Below, piece after piece: positions 1 through 7,879 of a stretch of 64,000 nt of DNA; within the stretch, counting starts at the first letter, position 1; every line of letters begins with the position of its first letter. The notes beneath the pieces were generated by a model, which was not told the origin of the DNA, did not search any database, and saw only the letters and a program-made list of their open reading frames with translations. This DNA comes from Rhodobacteraceae bacterium Water-Bin34 (lineage in GTDB: Bacteria > Pseudomonadota > Alphaproteobacteria > Rhodobacterales > Rhodobacteraceae). Location of the stretch: positions 1 through 64,000 of the forward strand of contig FZLS01000001.1 in the NCBI GenBank assembly GCA_900197625.1, read 5' to 3'. Both the position numbers and the translations under genes were made by a program.

Positions 1-26
1 CAGCCTTCTGAATTCTTGAGTTTATT

Positions 27-1361
27 TTAGTTTTGTAAGTAAACTTCTAAACTATCATCCATTGCATCTTTCCATGGAGTATGATGCTTGGGAGCCATTG
101 TTCCTGTAATTACAGATTTGTAGGCATTATCTCGGAAAGTCATTATGTTAATTTTCTTATGACCTTTCCATTCTTTAAATGCGTTACATGCGCCTTCGAC
201 ATCGAAAGTAGGATAATCAGTTTCTGCAACTAATTCTTTGATGTAATCACCTTGATACCAAATAGCATCATAATCATCTTTCCCAGAATCTTCAGCTTTT
301 ACACGAGCAATAACATCTGCTTCCATGTCTGATTTATCTGGACATGAAATTTTGCCCATAATTACATCCCTTGCCCACCAAGCCTGTGCATCAAACATGT
401 TAAATGTAAACCACTGATCTTGCATACCAATATACATCAGTGCTGGATTATGTACGTAAGCTACGCCTTTATAAAGGTCGGCTGTTGCTAATCTATTGGC
501 AGTCTTTAATCGTAATTCATCGTTCAGATATGGGAAATGGTGTTGGTATCCTGTGCAAAGGATAACTGCATCAATTTCTTTTGATGTGCCGTCTTTGAAA
601 TGTGCAGTTTTTCCTTCCATTCTAGTTAGAAGGGGGACTTCTTCCCAATTTTCTGGCCATTTATGACCCATTGGAGCAGTGCGATGACTTACAGTAATTG
701 TTTTTGCACCATATTTCCAACATTGTGATCCAATATCTTCTGCGGAGTAACTTGTTCCAACTATCAGGATATTTTTATTTTCAAATTCTAATGCGTCCCT
801 AAAATCATGTGCATGTAAAACGCGACCTGGAAAACTTTCAAAACCATCAAAATGTGGAACATTTGGAGTGCTAAAATGCCCTGAGGCAACTATGACGTTA
901 TCAAATTCCTCTGTATAAATTTTATCATTTGGTAAGTCGTGGACTTTTACTGTGAATTTACCGTTGTCAAAAGTGACATCTCTTACTGCAGTATTGAACC
1001 TAATCCAGTCTCTTACGCCTGCTTTGTTAACGCGGCCTTGAATATAATCAAATAATACAGCTCTTGGTGGATAAGAAGCAATTTGTTTGCCAAAATGTTC
1101 TTCAAAAGAATAATCAGCAAACTCTAAACCTTCTTTTGGTCCATTTGACCATAAATACCTATACATTGATCCATGAACTGGTTCACCATATTCATCTAGT
1201 CCAGTACGCCAAGAATAATTCCATAAACCACCCCAATTTGATTGCTTTTCAAAACAAACTATTTCTGGAATTTCTTCACCATTTTCTCTTGCTGATTGAA
1301 ATGCTCTAAGTTGGGCTAAACCAGATGGTCCGGCACCAATAATAGCAACTTTTTTTGTCAT
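27..1361 (-). CDS. tmm: Trimethylamine monooxygenase (flavin-containing)
   Basis: Cytosolic FAD/NADPH enzyme that oxidises trimethylamine to TMAO, the entry step of TMA use in marine bacteria. The 444 residues carry an FAD-binding GAGPSG at 9-14, the FMO fingerprint [11 protein letters not shown] at about 177-187 and the NADPH-site GTSYSAED at about 202-209. The stretch [12 protein letters not shown] is typical of bacterial Tmm rather than other FMOs. ATG start with GGAG about 8 bases upstream. It is the last gene of the minus-strand methylamine group, but a strong terminator at 1524-1560 separates it from gmaS, so it probably also has its own promoter in the 160-base AT-rich gap. The family also oxidises other methylated amines and sulfides, so substrate range is inferred. 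Confidence 0.93.
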   Translation of the reverse strand: MTKKVAIIGAGPSGLAQLRAFQSARENGEEIPEIVCFEKQSNWGGLWNYSWRTGLDEYGEPVHGSMYRYLWSNGPKEGLEFADYSFEEHFGKQIASYPPRAVLFDYIQGRVNKAGVRDWIRFNTAVRDVTFDNGKFTVKVHDLPNDKIYTEEFDNVIVASGHFSTPNVPHFDGFESFPGRVLHAHDFRDALEFENKNILIVGTSYSAEDIGSQCWKYGAKTITVSHRTAPMGHKWPENWEEVPLLTRMEGKTAHFKDGTSKEIDAVILCTGYQHHFPYLNDELRLKTANRLATADLYKGVAYVHNPALMYIGMQDQWFTFNMFDAQAWWARDVIMGKISCPDKSDMEADVIARVKAEDSGKDDYDAIWYQGDYIKELVAETDYPTFDVEGACNAFKEWKGHKKINIMTFRDNAYKSVITGTMAPKHHTPWKDAMDDSLEVYLQN

Positions 1362-1523
1362 TTAATTCTCCACCGATGATAACGTTTATATTATTTAATA
1401 TTCACAATGATGAATGAATTTAAAAAAAGCAAGATTGATATTAAAAAAATATTCCTTAGAGGCAATTAATATTTATCATTTTATATTTTTAATGTGGGTT
1501 TCATAGATAAACTTCATTTTATG

Positions 1524-1560
1524 AAAAAAAGCCTTCATAACTTTCGTTATAAAGGCTTTT
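1524..1560 (-). terminator. Rho-independent terminator after gmaS
   Basis: On the minus strand an 11-bp stem (1531-1541 with 1546-1556, one G-U pair) is capped by a GAAA tetraloop and followed by seven U. It lies directly downstream of the gmaS stop codon and upstream of tmm. Confidence 0.85.
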
Positions 1561-1582
1561 CTGTAATTTATATTTTTTAGAA

Positions 1583-2911
1583 TTAGATATCTAAGGTATT
1601 TGCTTTTTCCCAGGATGAAAAATGAGAGCAAAAGTCATTCCACTCTTGATGCTTCATTTTAAGATATGCTGAAGAAAATTCTTCGCCCATTGCAGCCTTA
1701 AGCTCTGTATCATCATCGTAAGCACGAAGCGCATCAAGCATATTTAATGGTAATTTTGGTGCATCAGTGATTTTGTATCCCTCGGCATACATATCAATGT
1801 CATGGCGTTTGCCAGGATCTGCTTTTGTTCGTACGCCAGAAAGACCCGCAGCAATTATAATAGCTTGCAATAAGTAAGGGTTTACTGCTCCATCTGGTAA
1901 GCGCAATTCAAATCTTCCAGGACCTGGGACGCGAACCATATGTGTTCGATTGTTGCCAGTCCATGTAACAGTGTTAGGAGCCCAAGTTGCGCCTGATGTT
2001 GTTCTAGGAGCATTGATACGTTTGTAACTGTTAACTGTTGGATTTGTTATCGCAGCTAATGCAGATGCATGTTTCATTATGCCACCTAAGAAGTTTTTAC
2101 CTCTTTCAGAAAGACCCACTTCTCCAGTTTGTCCTTCACCTTCTCCGGCAAATACATTGACTTTTGAGTCTGCACCAGGTGCATCCCAGACAGAGATGTG
2201 TGCATGGCATCCATTGCCAGTTAAACCTTCGATGGGCTTAGGCATGAAGGTTGCTTTATAGCCATGTTTCTCAGCTACACATTTAGCCATAAATTTGAAG
2301 AAACTATGCTTGTCTGCAGTTTTCAATGCATCATCATAATCCCAGTTCATTTCCCACTGGCCATTAGCATCTTCATGATCATTTTGATATGCACCCCAGC
2401 CCATTTCAAGCATATAATCAGAAATTTCACGGATCACATCTAATCTGCGCATAAATGCTTGCTGATCATAACAAGGCTTTTCTGCAGTATCAAATTTATC
2501 TGATATTTCTTGTCCATCAGGTGTTAAAAGAAAAAACTCTGCTTCAATTCCTGTTTTAACATGCATGCCCTCGTCAGCGGCTTCAGAAATTAACTTTCTA
2601 AGAACATTGCGAGGAGCCTGTGCAACATCCTGCCCCTCCATAACACAATTACCAGGAACCCAAGCGATTGTTTTATCCCAAGGTAAAATGATCGCAGCTT
2701 CTGGATCTGGAACGGCAAGCATATCTGGGTGAGCAGGGGTTAAATCTAACCATGTAGCAAAACCTGCAAAACCAGCTCCATCTTCTTGCATATCAGCGAT
2801 TGCACGTGCAGGAACTAATTTTGCACGTTGACCACCAAAAAGATCAGTGAACGAAATCATAAAATATTCTATGCCATTATCTTTGGCGAATTTGGTAAGA
2901 TCTGTTGTCAT
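1583..2911 (-). CDS. gmaS: Gamma-glutamylmethylamide synthetase (glutamine synthetase family)
   Basis: ATP-dependent ligation of methylamine to glutamate, giving gamma-glutamylmethylamide, the first step of the N-methylglutamate route for monomethylamine. The 442-residue protein has the glutamine-synthetase fold: a beta-grasp N-terminus and a catalytic domain with the EAEFF metal-site segment near 128-132 and NGCHAHISVWD near 238. Length and the immediate link to mgsABC separate it from GlnA proper. It follows mgsC after 66 bases that hold a terminator-like hairpin, so its level may be set by read-through. The identity call rests on both family look and context. Confidence 0.9.
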   Translation of the reverse strand: MTTDLTKFAKDNGIEYFMISFTDLFGGQRAKLVPARAIADMQEDGAGFAGFATWLDLTPAHPDMLAVPDPEAAIILPWDKTIAWVPGNCVMEGQDVAQAPRNVLRKLISEAADEGMHVKTGIEAEFFLLTPDGQEISDKFDTAEKPCYDQQAFMRRLDVIREISDYMLEMGWGAYQNDHEDANGQWEMNWDYDDALKTADKHSFFKFMAKCVAEKHGYKATFMPKPIEGLTGNGCHAHISVWDAPGADSKVNVFAGEGEGQTGEVGLSERGKNFLGGIMKHASALAAITNPTVNSYKRINAPRTTSGATWAPNTVTWTGNNRTHMVRVPGPGRFELRLPDGAVNPYLLQAIIIAAGLSGVRTKADPGKRHDIDMYAEGYKITDAPKLPLNMLDALRAYDDDTELKAAMGEEFSSAYLKMKHQEWNDFCSHFSSWEKANTLDI

Positions 2912-2940
2912 TGGTTATCTCTATTCTGTTATCGTTTAAT

Positions 2941-2972
2941 AAAAAAACATGACCATATTTTGATCATGTTTT
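2941..2972 (-). terminator. Intercistronic terminator-like hairpin between mgsC and gmaS
   Basis: On the minus strand a 9-bp stem AAAACATGA/TCATGTTTT (plus-strand arms 2964-2972 and 2944-2952) is followed by a seven-U run. It sits inside an otherwise co-directional operon, which suggests partial termination ahead of gmaS rather than a true operon end. Confidence 0.6.
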
Positions 2973-2977
2973 AAAGT

Positions 2978-4324
2978 TTAAAAATTACTGCCTGATTTTC
3001 CTGGCCACCAGTTTGTACCAGATAATGGAACCTGTGCCATCGCAGCTGCTTCCATTGTTAATGCAACCAGATCTTCTGGCTCCAAGTTATGCATGTGATT
3101 TTTCCCACATGCCCGGGCAATTGTTTGTGCCTCTAGTGTCATTACTTTTAAATAATTACGTAATCGTCGACCGCCTTCGATTGGGTCAAATCTTTTCATC
3201 AAGTCAGGATCTTGTGTAGTAATACCTGCAGGATCTTTACCTTCATGCCAGTCATCGTATGCACCAGCGGTTGATCCAAGTTTATTGTATTCCGATTCCC
3301 ATTTTGGATCATTATCACCCAATGCAATTAAAGCTGCTGAGCCTATTGCAACTGCATCTGCACCGAGCGCCATGGCTTTGGCAACATCAGCACCAGATCT
3401 AATGCCACCAGATAAAATTAATTGAACTTTTCTGTGCATTCCTAAATCTTGTAATGCTTGAACAGCAGGGCGGATAATGGCGAGAGTTGGTTGCCCAACA
3501 TGCTCAATAAATACATCTTGAGTGGCTGCTGTACCACCTTGCATACCATCTAAAACAACTGCATCTGCTCCAGCTTTAACCGCCAAGGTTACGTCATAAT
3601 ATGGTCTAGCTCCAGCGACTTTAACATAAATGGGTACTCTCCACCCAGTAATTTCACGTAATTCAAGAATTTTTATTTCTAAATCATCAGGCCCAGTCCA
3701 ATCTGGATGACGGCATGCAGAACGTTGGTCAATACCTTTTGGTAGATTTCGCATTTCTGCAACTCTATCAGAAATTTTCTGTCCCAACAGCATGCCACCA
3801 CCACCTGGTTTAGCACCTTGTCCTACAACAATTTCAATAGCATCTGCTTTGCGAATATCATCTGGGTTCATACCATATCTAGATGGTAAGTATTGGTATA
3901 CAAGTTTAGTTGAATGTCCGCGCTCTTCTGGTGTCATACCTCCATCGCCAGTTGTAGTAGATGTCCCAGCAGCTGATGCACCGCGCCCTAGAGCTTCCTT
4001 GGCTGGGCCAGACAAAGCACCAAATGACATACCAGCAATTGTAATTGGAATATCTAGCTCAATTGGATTTGATGCATGTAAACCACCAATTGTAACAGAA
4101 GTTTCACATTTCTCACGATACCCCTCTAACGGGTATCTAGAAATAGATGCTCCCATAAATAACAAGTCATCAAAATTTGGAACTTTTCGTTTTGCTCCAC
4201 CACCTCGAATATCATAAATTCCAGTTGCAGCTGCTCTTCGAATGTCACTATTTATGTCTGCAGTAAAAGTTGCTGACTGGCGGGGCGTTGTAAATGGTAT
4301 GCCATTTTCATCATGTGAACTCAT
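2978..4324 (-). CDS. mgsC: N-methylglutamate synthase subunit C (glutamate-synthase-like FMN domain)
   Basis: FMN-dependent synthase subunit that makes N-methylglutamate with MgsA and MgsB. The 448 residues match the central/FMN part of glutamate synthase large subunit: KPGGGGMLLGQKI near 172-184, then a TIM barrel with the phosphate-binding segments VVLDGMQGGTAAT and ILSGGIRSGADVAKAMALGADAV. The cysteine-rich 3Fe-4S motif of true GltB is not apparent; only isolated cysteines such as the one in ARACGKNH are seen. ATG start with AAGGAA upstream. Eleven bases separate it from mgsB, so the two are co-transcribed. Confidence 0.9.
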   Translation of the reverse strand: MSSHDENGIPFTTPRQSATFTADINSDIRRAAATGIYDIRGGGAKRKVPNFDDLLFMGASISRYPLEGYREKCETSVTIGGLHASNPIELDIPITIAGMSFGALSGPAKEALGRGASAAGTSTTTGDGGMTPEERGHSTKLVYQYLPSRYGMNPDDIRKADAIEIVVGQGAKPGGGGMLLGQKISDRVAEMRNLPKGIDQRSACRHPDWTGPDDLEIKILELREITGWRVPIYVKVAGARPYYDVTLAVKAGADAVVLDGMQGGTAATQDVFIEHVGQPTLAIIRPAVQALQDLGMHRKVQLILSGGIRSGADVAKAMALGADAVAIGSAALIALGDNDPKWESEYNKLGSTAGAYDDWHEGKDPAGITTQDPDLMKRFDPIEGGRRLRNYLKVMTLEAQTIARACGKNHMHNLEPEDLVALTMEAAAMAQVPLSGTNWWPGKSGSNF

Positions 4325-4335
4325 TTTAAAATTCC

Positions 4336-5019
4336 TTAATAAGCTGCCGCATTATCGACATCAAAGTTATATAAATTGCGTGCTGAACCGTATCTTTTGA
4401 ATTCTTCAGGCTTTGCATCGCTATCAGCTTCAGCTAATAATTCTTTTAATATTTCTATATGCTCTGGGCGCATTTCTTTTTCTTCACAATCTGCTCCAAG
4501 GCTCTTAACAGAACCCCGCACAAACAATCGTGCTTCATAACAGCTGTCACCTAATGCATCGCCCGCATCTCCACACACAACCAGATTTCCAGATTGAGCC
4601 ATGAATGCTGACATATGTCCGATATTTCCATGAACAACAATATTAATGCCTTTCATCGAAATGCCACATCGAGAGGATGCGTTACCTTTAATTACAAGTA
4701 ATCCTCCATGGCCAGTCGCACCAGCATATTGACTTGCATCACCATCAATCACAACTTTTCCGGACATCATATTCTCTGCAGTGCCTGGGCCAGCTGAACC
4801 TAAAACGTTTATTGTGGCTTGCTTATTCATTCCACCACAATAATACCCAGTAGATCCTTTTATATTCACTTCTATTGGGGCATCTAAGCCAACAGCAATA
4901 GCATGAGATCCTTTAGGGTTTATAACTTCCCATGATGTCTGATTTGTTTCTTTAACCTGCGCATGCAGGGTAGAGTTCAGTTCGCGCAATCCTTGCGCTT
5001 CTAAATCGAATGTTTGCAT
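4336..5019 (-). CDS. mgsB: N-methylglutamate synthase subunit B (GXGXG beta-helix)
   Basis: The 227-residue subunit corresponds to the C-terminal GXGXG domain of glutamate synthase, a right-handed beta-helix that gives a structural scaffold. Repeating turns such as GSAGPGTAEN, GDASQYAGATGHGG and GDAGDALGDSCYEARLFVRG are visible. The ATG at 5019 overlaps the mgsA stop codon (TAATG). A longer frame starting at a TTG 12 bases upstream is less likely. Translational coupling with mgsA fits an equimolar complex. Confidence 0.88.
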   Translation of the reverse strand: MQTFDLEAQGLRELNSTLHAQVKETNQTSWEVINPKGSHAIAVGLDAPIEVNIKGSTGYYCGGMNKQATINVLGSAGPGTAENMMSGKVVIDGDASQYAGATGHGGLLVIKGNASSRCGISMKGINIVVHGNIGHMSAFMAQSGNLVVCGDAGDALGDSCYEARLFVRGSVKSLGADCEEKEMRPEHIEILKELLAEADSDAKPEEFKRYGSARNLYNFDVDNAAAY

Positions 5020-5915
5020 TAGTGTGTCCAAAAATAAACGGTTGCGGGTTCAGGCTCCCAAACGCGAGCCTCTTCAATGCCTGGAAGGTTTACCAGAGCA
5101 CGATATTCAGAGCCGAATGCTACATATTGGTCTGTCTCGGCCATAACAGCTGGTTTGCAAGCTATTGGATCTCTTACAACACCAAATCCATCTTTTGTTC
5201 CAACTAGAAATGTGAAGAAACCATCTAGGTCATCCAGACTACTTTCCAGCGCTTCGCCAAGCGTGCTTCCTTGCTGCATTTTATATGTTAAGTATGCTGC
5301 ACCTACTTCGGTATCATTTTCAGTTTCGATATGAACACCTTCACGCCGAAGTTTGCGTCGAAGTGAGTTGTGATTCGAAAGTGAACCATTATGTACTAAA
5401 CATTGGTCGTTTCCTGTCGAGAAGGGATGCGCTCCCATCGTTGTAACTGCAGATTCTGTAGCCATGCGTGTATGGCCTATTCCATGCGTACCTGACATTT
5501 TTGAAACATCGAATCTAGCTGCAACATCTTTGGGCAAGCCAACTTCCTTATAGATCTCGATAGTGTCACCTGCGCTCATAATTCTTACATTTGGGCGGAC
5601 TTCTTTTATAGCTCTGCGCACTGCTGGAATAGAGGAGGTTTCAACATTTAATACTGCATGCGTACTTTTAATTTTTAATGAAACAGATGATCCAGTTATA
5701 GCACTGATTTCTTTATCTAAATTCTTGAAGTTTTCATCTGGATTGTCAGATTGAATAGTGATTTTTCCATCACTTTTTTCATCATTTCCATAAATAGCAA
5801 TACCTGCACTATCGGGTCCGCGATCAGTCATTGTCACAAGCATATCACTTAACATCATGCCTAGCTCAGGCTCTAAATTTTTATCTTTCAGGAATAATCC
5901 AACTATACCGCACAT
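5019..5915 (-). CDS. mgsA: N-methylglutamate synthase subunit A (class II glutamine-amidotransferase-like)
   Basis: Amidotransferase-type subunit that processes gamma-glutamylmethylamide and hands methylamine nitrogen to the synthase. I placed the start at the internal ATG that gives MCGIVGLF, because class II amidotransferases need Cys2 as N-terminal nucleophile; a longer frame reaches 5969. The start has AGGAT about 9 bases upstream. Other class II landmarks are DRGPDSAG near 44, GIGHTRMATES near 155 and HNGSLSNHNSLR near 179. The protein has 298 residues. First gene of the mgsABC-gmaS operon, divergent from amt across 213 bases that hold a perfect inverted repeat. Confidence 0.88.
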   Translation of the reverse strand: MCGIVGLFLKDKNLEPELGMMLSDMLVTMTDRGPDSAGIAIYGNDEKSDGKITIQSDNPDENFKNLDKEISAITGSSVSLKIKSTHAVLNVETSSIPAVRRAIKEVRPNVRIMSAGDTIEIYKEVGLPKDVAARFDVSKMSGTHGIGHTRMATESAVTTMGAHPFSTGNDQCLVHNGSLSNHNSLRRKLRREGVHIETENDTEVGAAYLTYKMQQGSTLGEALESSLDDLDGFFTFLVGTKDGFGVVRDPIACKPAVMAETDQYVAFGSEYRALVNLPGIEEARVWEPEPATVYFWTH

Positions 5916-5977
5916 TTGCTGTGATCCTCTATTAAACTGAATCAATGTGTAGGCTATATTTTTTAACAAAACAATAC

Positions 5978-6000
5978 CTCATGAAACTTTTTTTCATGAG
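5978..6000. promoter_or_regulatory. Perfect inverted repeat in the mgsA/amt divergent promoter region
   Basis: CTCATGAAA and TTTCATGAG (9 bp, 5-base spacer) lie between the divergent mgsA and amt genes. The centre is about 63 bases upstream of the expected amt start point (putative -10 TATAAT at 6040-6045) and 74 bases from the mgsA start codon. This position suits an activator or shared operator; it could also fold as RNA in the mgsA leader. No U-run follows it. Confidence 0.45.
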
Positions 6001-6128
6001 AGGCAAAAAAATGTAGCAAAAAAAAACTTTATGTGTATGTATAATGTCAGCATGCATAAAAAATGATTGAAATTATCAATTAAGTGGATGCAGATAAAAA
6101 TGTTTTAATACTTTAGGGAGGAAATAAA

Positions 6129-7517
6129 GTGGAAGACAAAATTGCAGAGTTGATGGCGAAAGTTGCCGAACTCGAGGCAAGCTCAGGTGTGACTAACACC
6201 ATGTTTGCTGAAACATATTACTATTTAACAATTCCGTTAATGATTATCATCCATGCTGGATTTTTAGCATATGAAATGGGCTCGTCACGAGCAAAGAACG
6301 TTTTATCGTCTGGCGTGAAAAATATTTTAGCATTTGCTTTTATGATTCCAACATTTTGGTTTTTCGGATGGTGGGTTTACTGGGGATTCCCAACAGGACT
6401 GACATTTAGCGAAGGTGCAATGGGCATATCTGGCGCAGAATATGCTAGCGCAATAGCTTGGGGCTGGGGAGATTCTGCCCAATACATGGGTCCAAATATT
6501 GCTGATAACGCCTCTGGTGTCTTTTTTGGAGCATTTGCTTTGTTTGCTGCAACCACAGCTTCTATTATGTCAGGTGCTGTCATTGAGCGCATTCAAACAG
6601 TTGGCTTCGTAATACTTGCGATTGTCTTAGGTTCATTTGCTTGGGTTGTTGCGGCTGCATGGGGTTGGCACGCAGACGGATGGCTTGTAACAAAATTTGG
6701 TGCACACGACTTTGGTGCTGCCGGACTTGTTCATGCTGTTGCAGGTTTCTTTGCTCTTGGTGTTTTGATAAACCTTGGCCCACGTATCGGTAAATTTAAT
6801 GCAGATGGTTCTGCAAACCATATAGCCGGTCATAACATGCCATTAACTGTCACAGGCCTTATGCTTATTATTGTTGGTTTCTGGGGTTTCTTAATGGCGT
6901 GTGTCATTGTTCCTGGAGAAGCTTGGTCATGGTATGGTGATAAGATGTCTACCATTTATGGTACCCCAATTACATTATCAGCACTGTCATTCAATATCCT
7001 AATGGGTGTAGCTGGTGGCATAATTGGTGCATGGATATGGACAAAAGATCCATTCTGGATGATGTCTGGTGCTCTTGCTGGTATTATTTCGACAGCATCT
7101 GGTTTGGATATTTATTATCCAGCATTAGCCTTTATCATTGCATTTAGTGCAGGTGTGATTTTGCAACCTTGTGCAAATTGGCTTGAACGACGTGGTATTG
7201 ATGATGCTGTTGGCGCTGTAACTGTTCACGGTACAATCGGTCTATACGGTTTGATCTTACTTGGTGTATTTGGTGCAGGTTATCCAGCTTTAGATATTCC
7301 TGATGCTCCTACAGTAAGTCTATTCGGGCAAATTGTTGCGGCGGTTGTATTTTTCTTACTTGGTTTTGTTCCGGGCTATGTGGTGTCATTCATTTTGAAA
7401 CAAATGAATATGCTTCGTGTACCTGAGCATGCTGAAGTTGCAGGAATGGATACAACAAAAGTTCCAGCGCAAGGTTATCCAGAAGGTATCGTAGCATCAC
7501 CTGCTGCGTCTGATTAA
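6129..7517 (+). CDS. amt: Ammonium/methylammonium transporter
   Basis: Inner-membrane channel of the Amt/Mep/Rh family, 462 residues. The twin pore histidines are in GAAGLVHAVAGFFAL near 196-210 and GAVTVHGTIGLYG near 362-374; family segments such as GGIIGAWIW are present. The start is GTG with GGAG 8 bases upstream. Unusually, the first 20 or so residues are a charged helical stretch (KIAELMAKVAELEASS) instead of the usual cleaved signal. Placed between the mgs and dmm genes and followed by a microprotein, it most likely brings in methylammonium or recaptures ammonium released from methylamines. No sigma-54 promoter is visible upstream. Confidence 0.92.
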   Translation: MEDKIAELMAKVAELEASSGVTNTMFAETYYYLTIPLMIIIHAGFLAYEMGSSRAKNVLSSGVKNILAFAFMIPTFWFFGWWVYWGFPTGLTFSEGAMGISGAEYASAIAWGWGDSAQYMGPNIADNASGVFFGAFALFAATTASIMSGAVIERIQTVGFVILAIVLGSFAWVVAAAWGWHADGWLVTKFGAHDFGAAGLVHAVAGFFALGVLINLGPRIGKFNADGSANHIAGHNMPLTVTGLMLIIVGFWGFLMACVIVPGEAWSWYGDKMSTIYGTPITLSALSFNILMGVAGGIIGAWIWTKDPFWMMSGALAGIISTASGLDIYYPALAFIIAFSAGVILQPCANWLERRGIDDAVGAVTVHGTIGLYGLILLGVFGAGYPALDIPDAPTVSLFGQIVAAVVFFLLGFVPGYVVSFILKQMNMLRVPEHAEVAGMDTTKVPAQGYPEGIVASPAASD

Positions 7518-7539
7518 TATAATATGAAAGGAGAAAGCC

Positions 7540-7710
7540 ATGGGTTTTCCATATGATGAGGCCGCTTGGTCTGTAGTTGACGGCGCAATGTTTATGGGGT
7601 GGGGTACGGCAATGCCAGGTGTATATACCGCTATCGCTGCTGCAGTTTGTGCTTATGTACTATGGGCAGGCAATAAGTCTGAACATAAACAATTTGATAA
7701 GAAAAAATAA
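7540..7710 (+). CDS. Small single-span membrane protein linked to Amt (56 aa)
   Basis: Short frame starting ATG 22 bases after amt, behind an excellent Shine-Dalgarno (AAAGGAGAAAGCC) and ending just before a strong terminator. The product begins MGFPYDEAAWSVVDGAMFMG, has one hydrophobic span (VYTAIAAAVCAYVLWAG) and a lysine-rich tail (HKQFDKKK), which predicts a cytoplasmic C-terminus. I do not recognise a family. Position, ribosome site and terminator make it the second gene of an amt transcript; a role as an Amt accessory or regulatory peptide is inference only. Confidence 0.72.
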   Translation: MGFPYDEAAWSVVDGAMFMGWGTAMPGVYTAIAAAVCAYVLWAGNKSEHKQFDKKK

Positions 7711-7730
7711 ATTAAAAAATATTGATATTA

Positions 7731-7760
7731 AAGGGCTACAGTTATGTAGCCCTTTTTTTA
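7731..7760 (+). terminator. Rho-independent terminator of the amt transcript
   Basis: Stem AAGGGCTACA (7731-7740) with TGTAGCCCTT (7745-7754), loop GTTA, followed by a U-rich run. It ends the amt-microprotein unit 20 bases after the microprotein stop codon. Confidence 0.88.
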
Positions 7761-7809
7761 TTTATTGCCTGATAGGAATATTTTTTTAATATCAGTCTTG
7801 CTTTTTCTT

Positions 7810-7839
7810 GCGTTTTGAGTCTCTATGTTTACAAAACGC
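7810..7839 (+). promoter_or_regulatory. Inverted repeat upstream of dmmD
   Basis: GCGTTTTG (7810-7817) and CAAAACGC (7832-7839) form a perfect 8-bp inverted repeat with a 14-base spacer, 41-70 bases before the dmmD start codon. It may be an operator or a leader hairpin. No U-run follows. Confidence 0.3.
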
Positions 7840-7879
7840 GCAAAAATATAAAATTAAAAAAATTACAAAGGAGAAATAC

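Noticed and set aside
3792-4217. 141-residue plus-strand frame
   Set aside because: Antisense shadow of mgsC, with low-complexity composition driven by the codons of the real gene.
5916-6128. Sigma-54 promoter for amt
   Set aside because: No GG-N10-GC spaced -24/-12 element was found; a sigma-70-like TATAAT is present instead.
7577-7789. 70-residue frame overlapping the amt microprotein
   Set aside because: No ribosome site, it runs through the terminator, and it is out of frame with the well-supported 56-residue gene.
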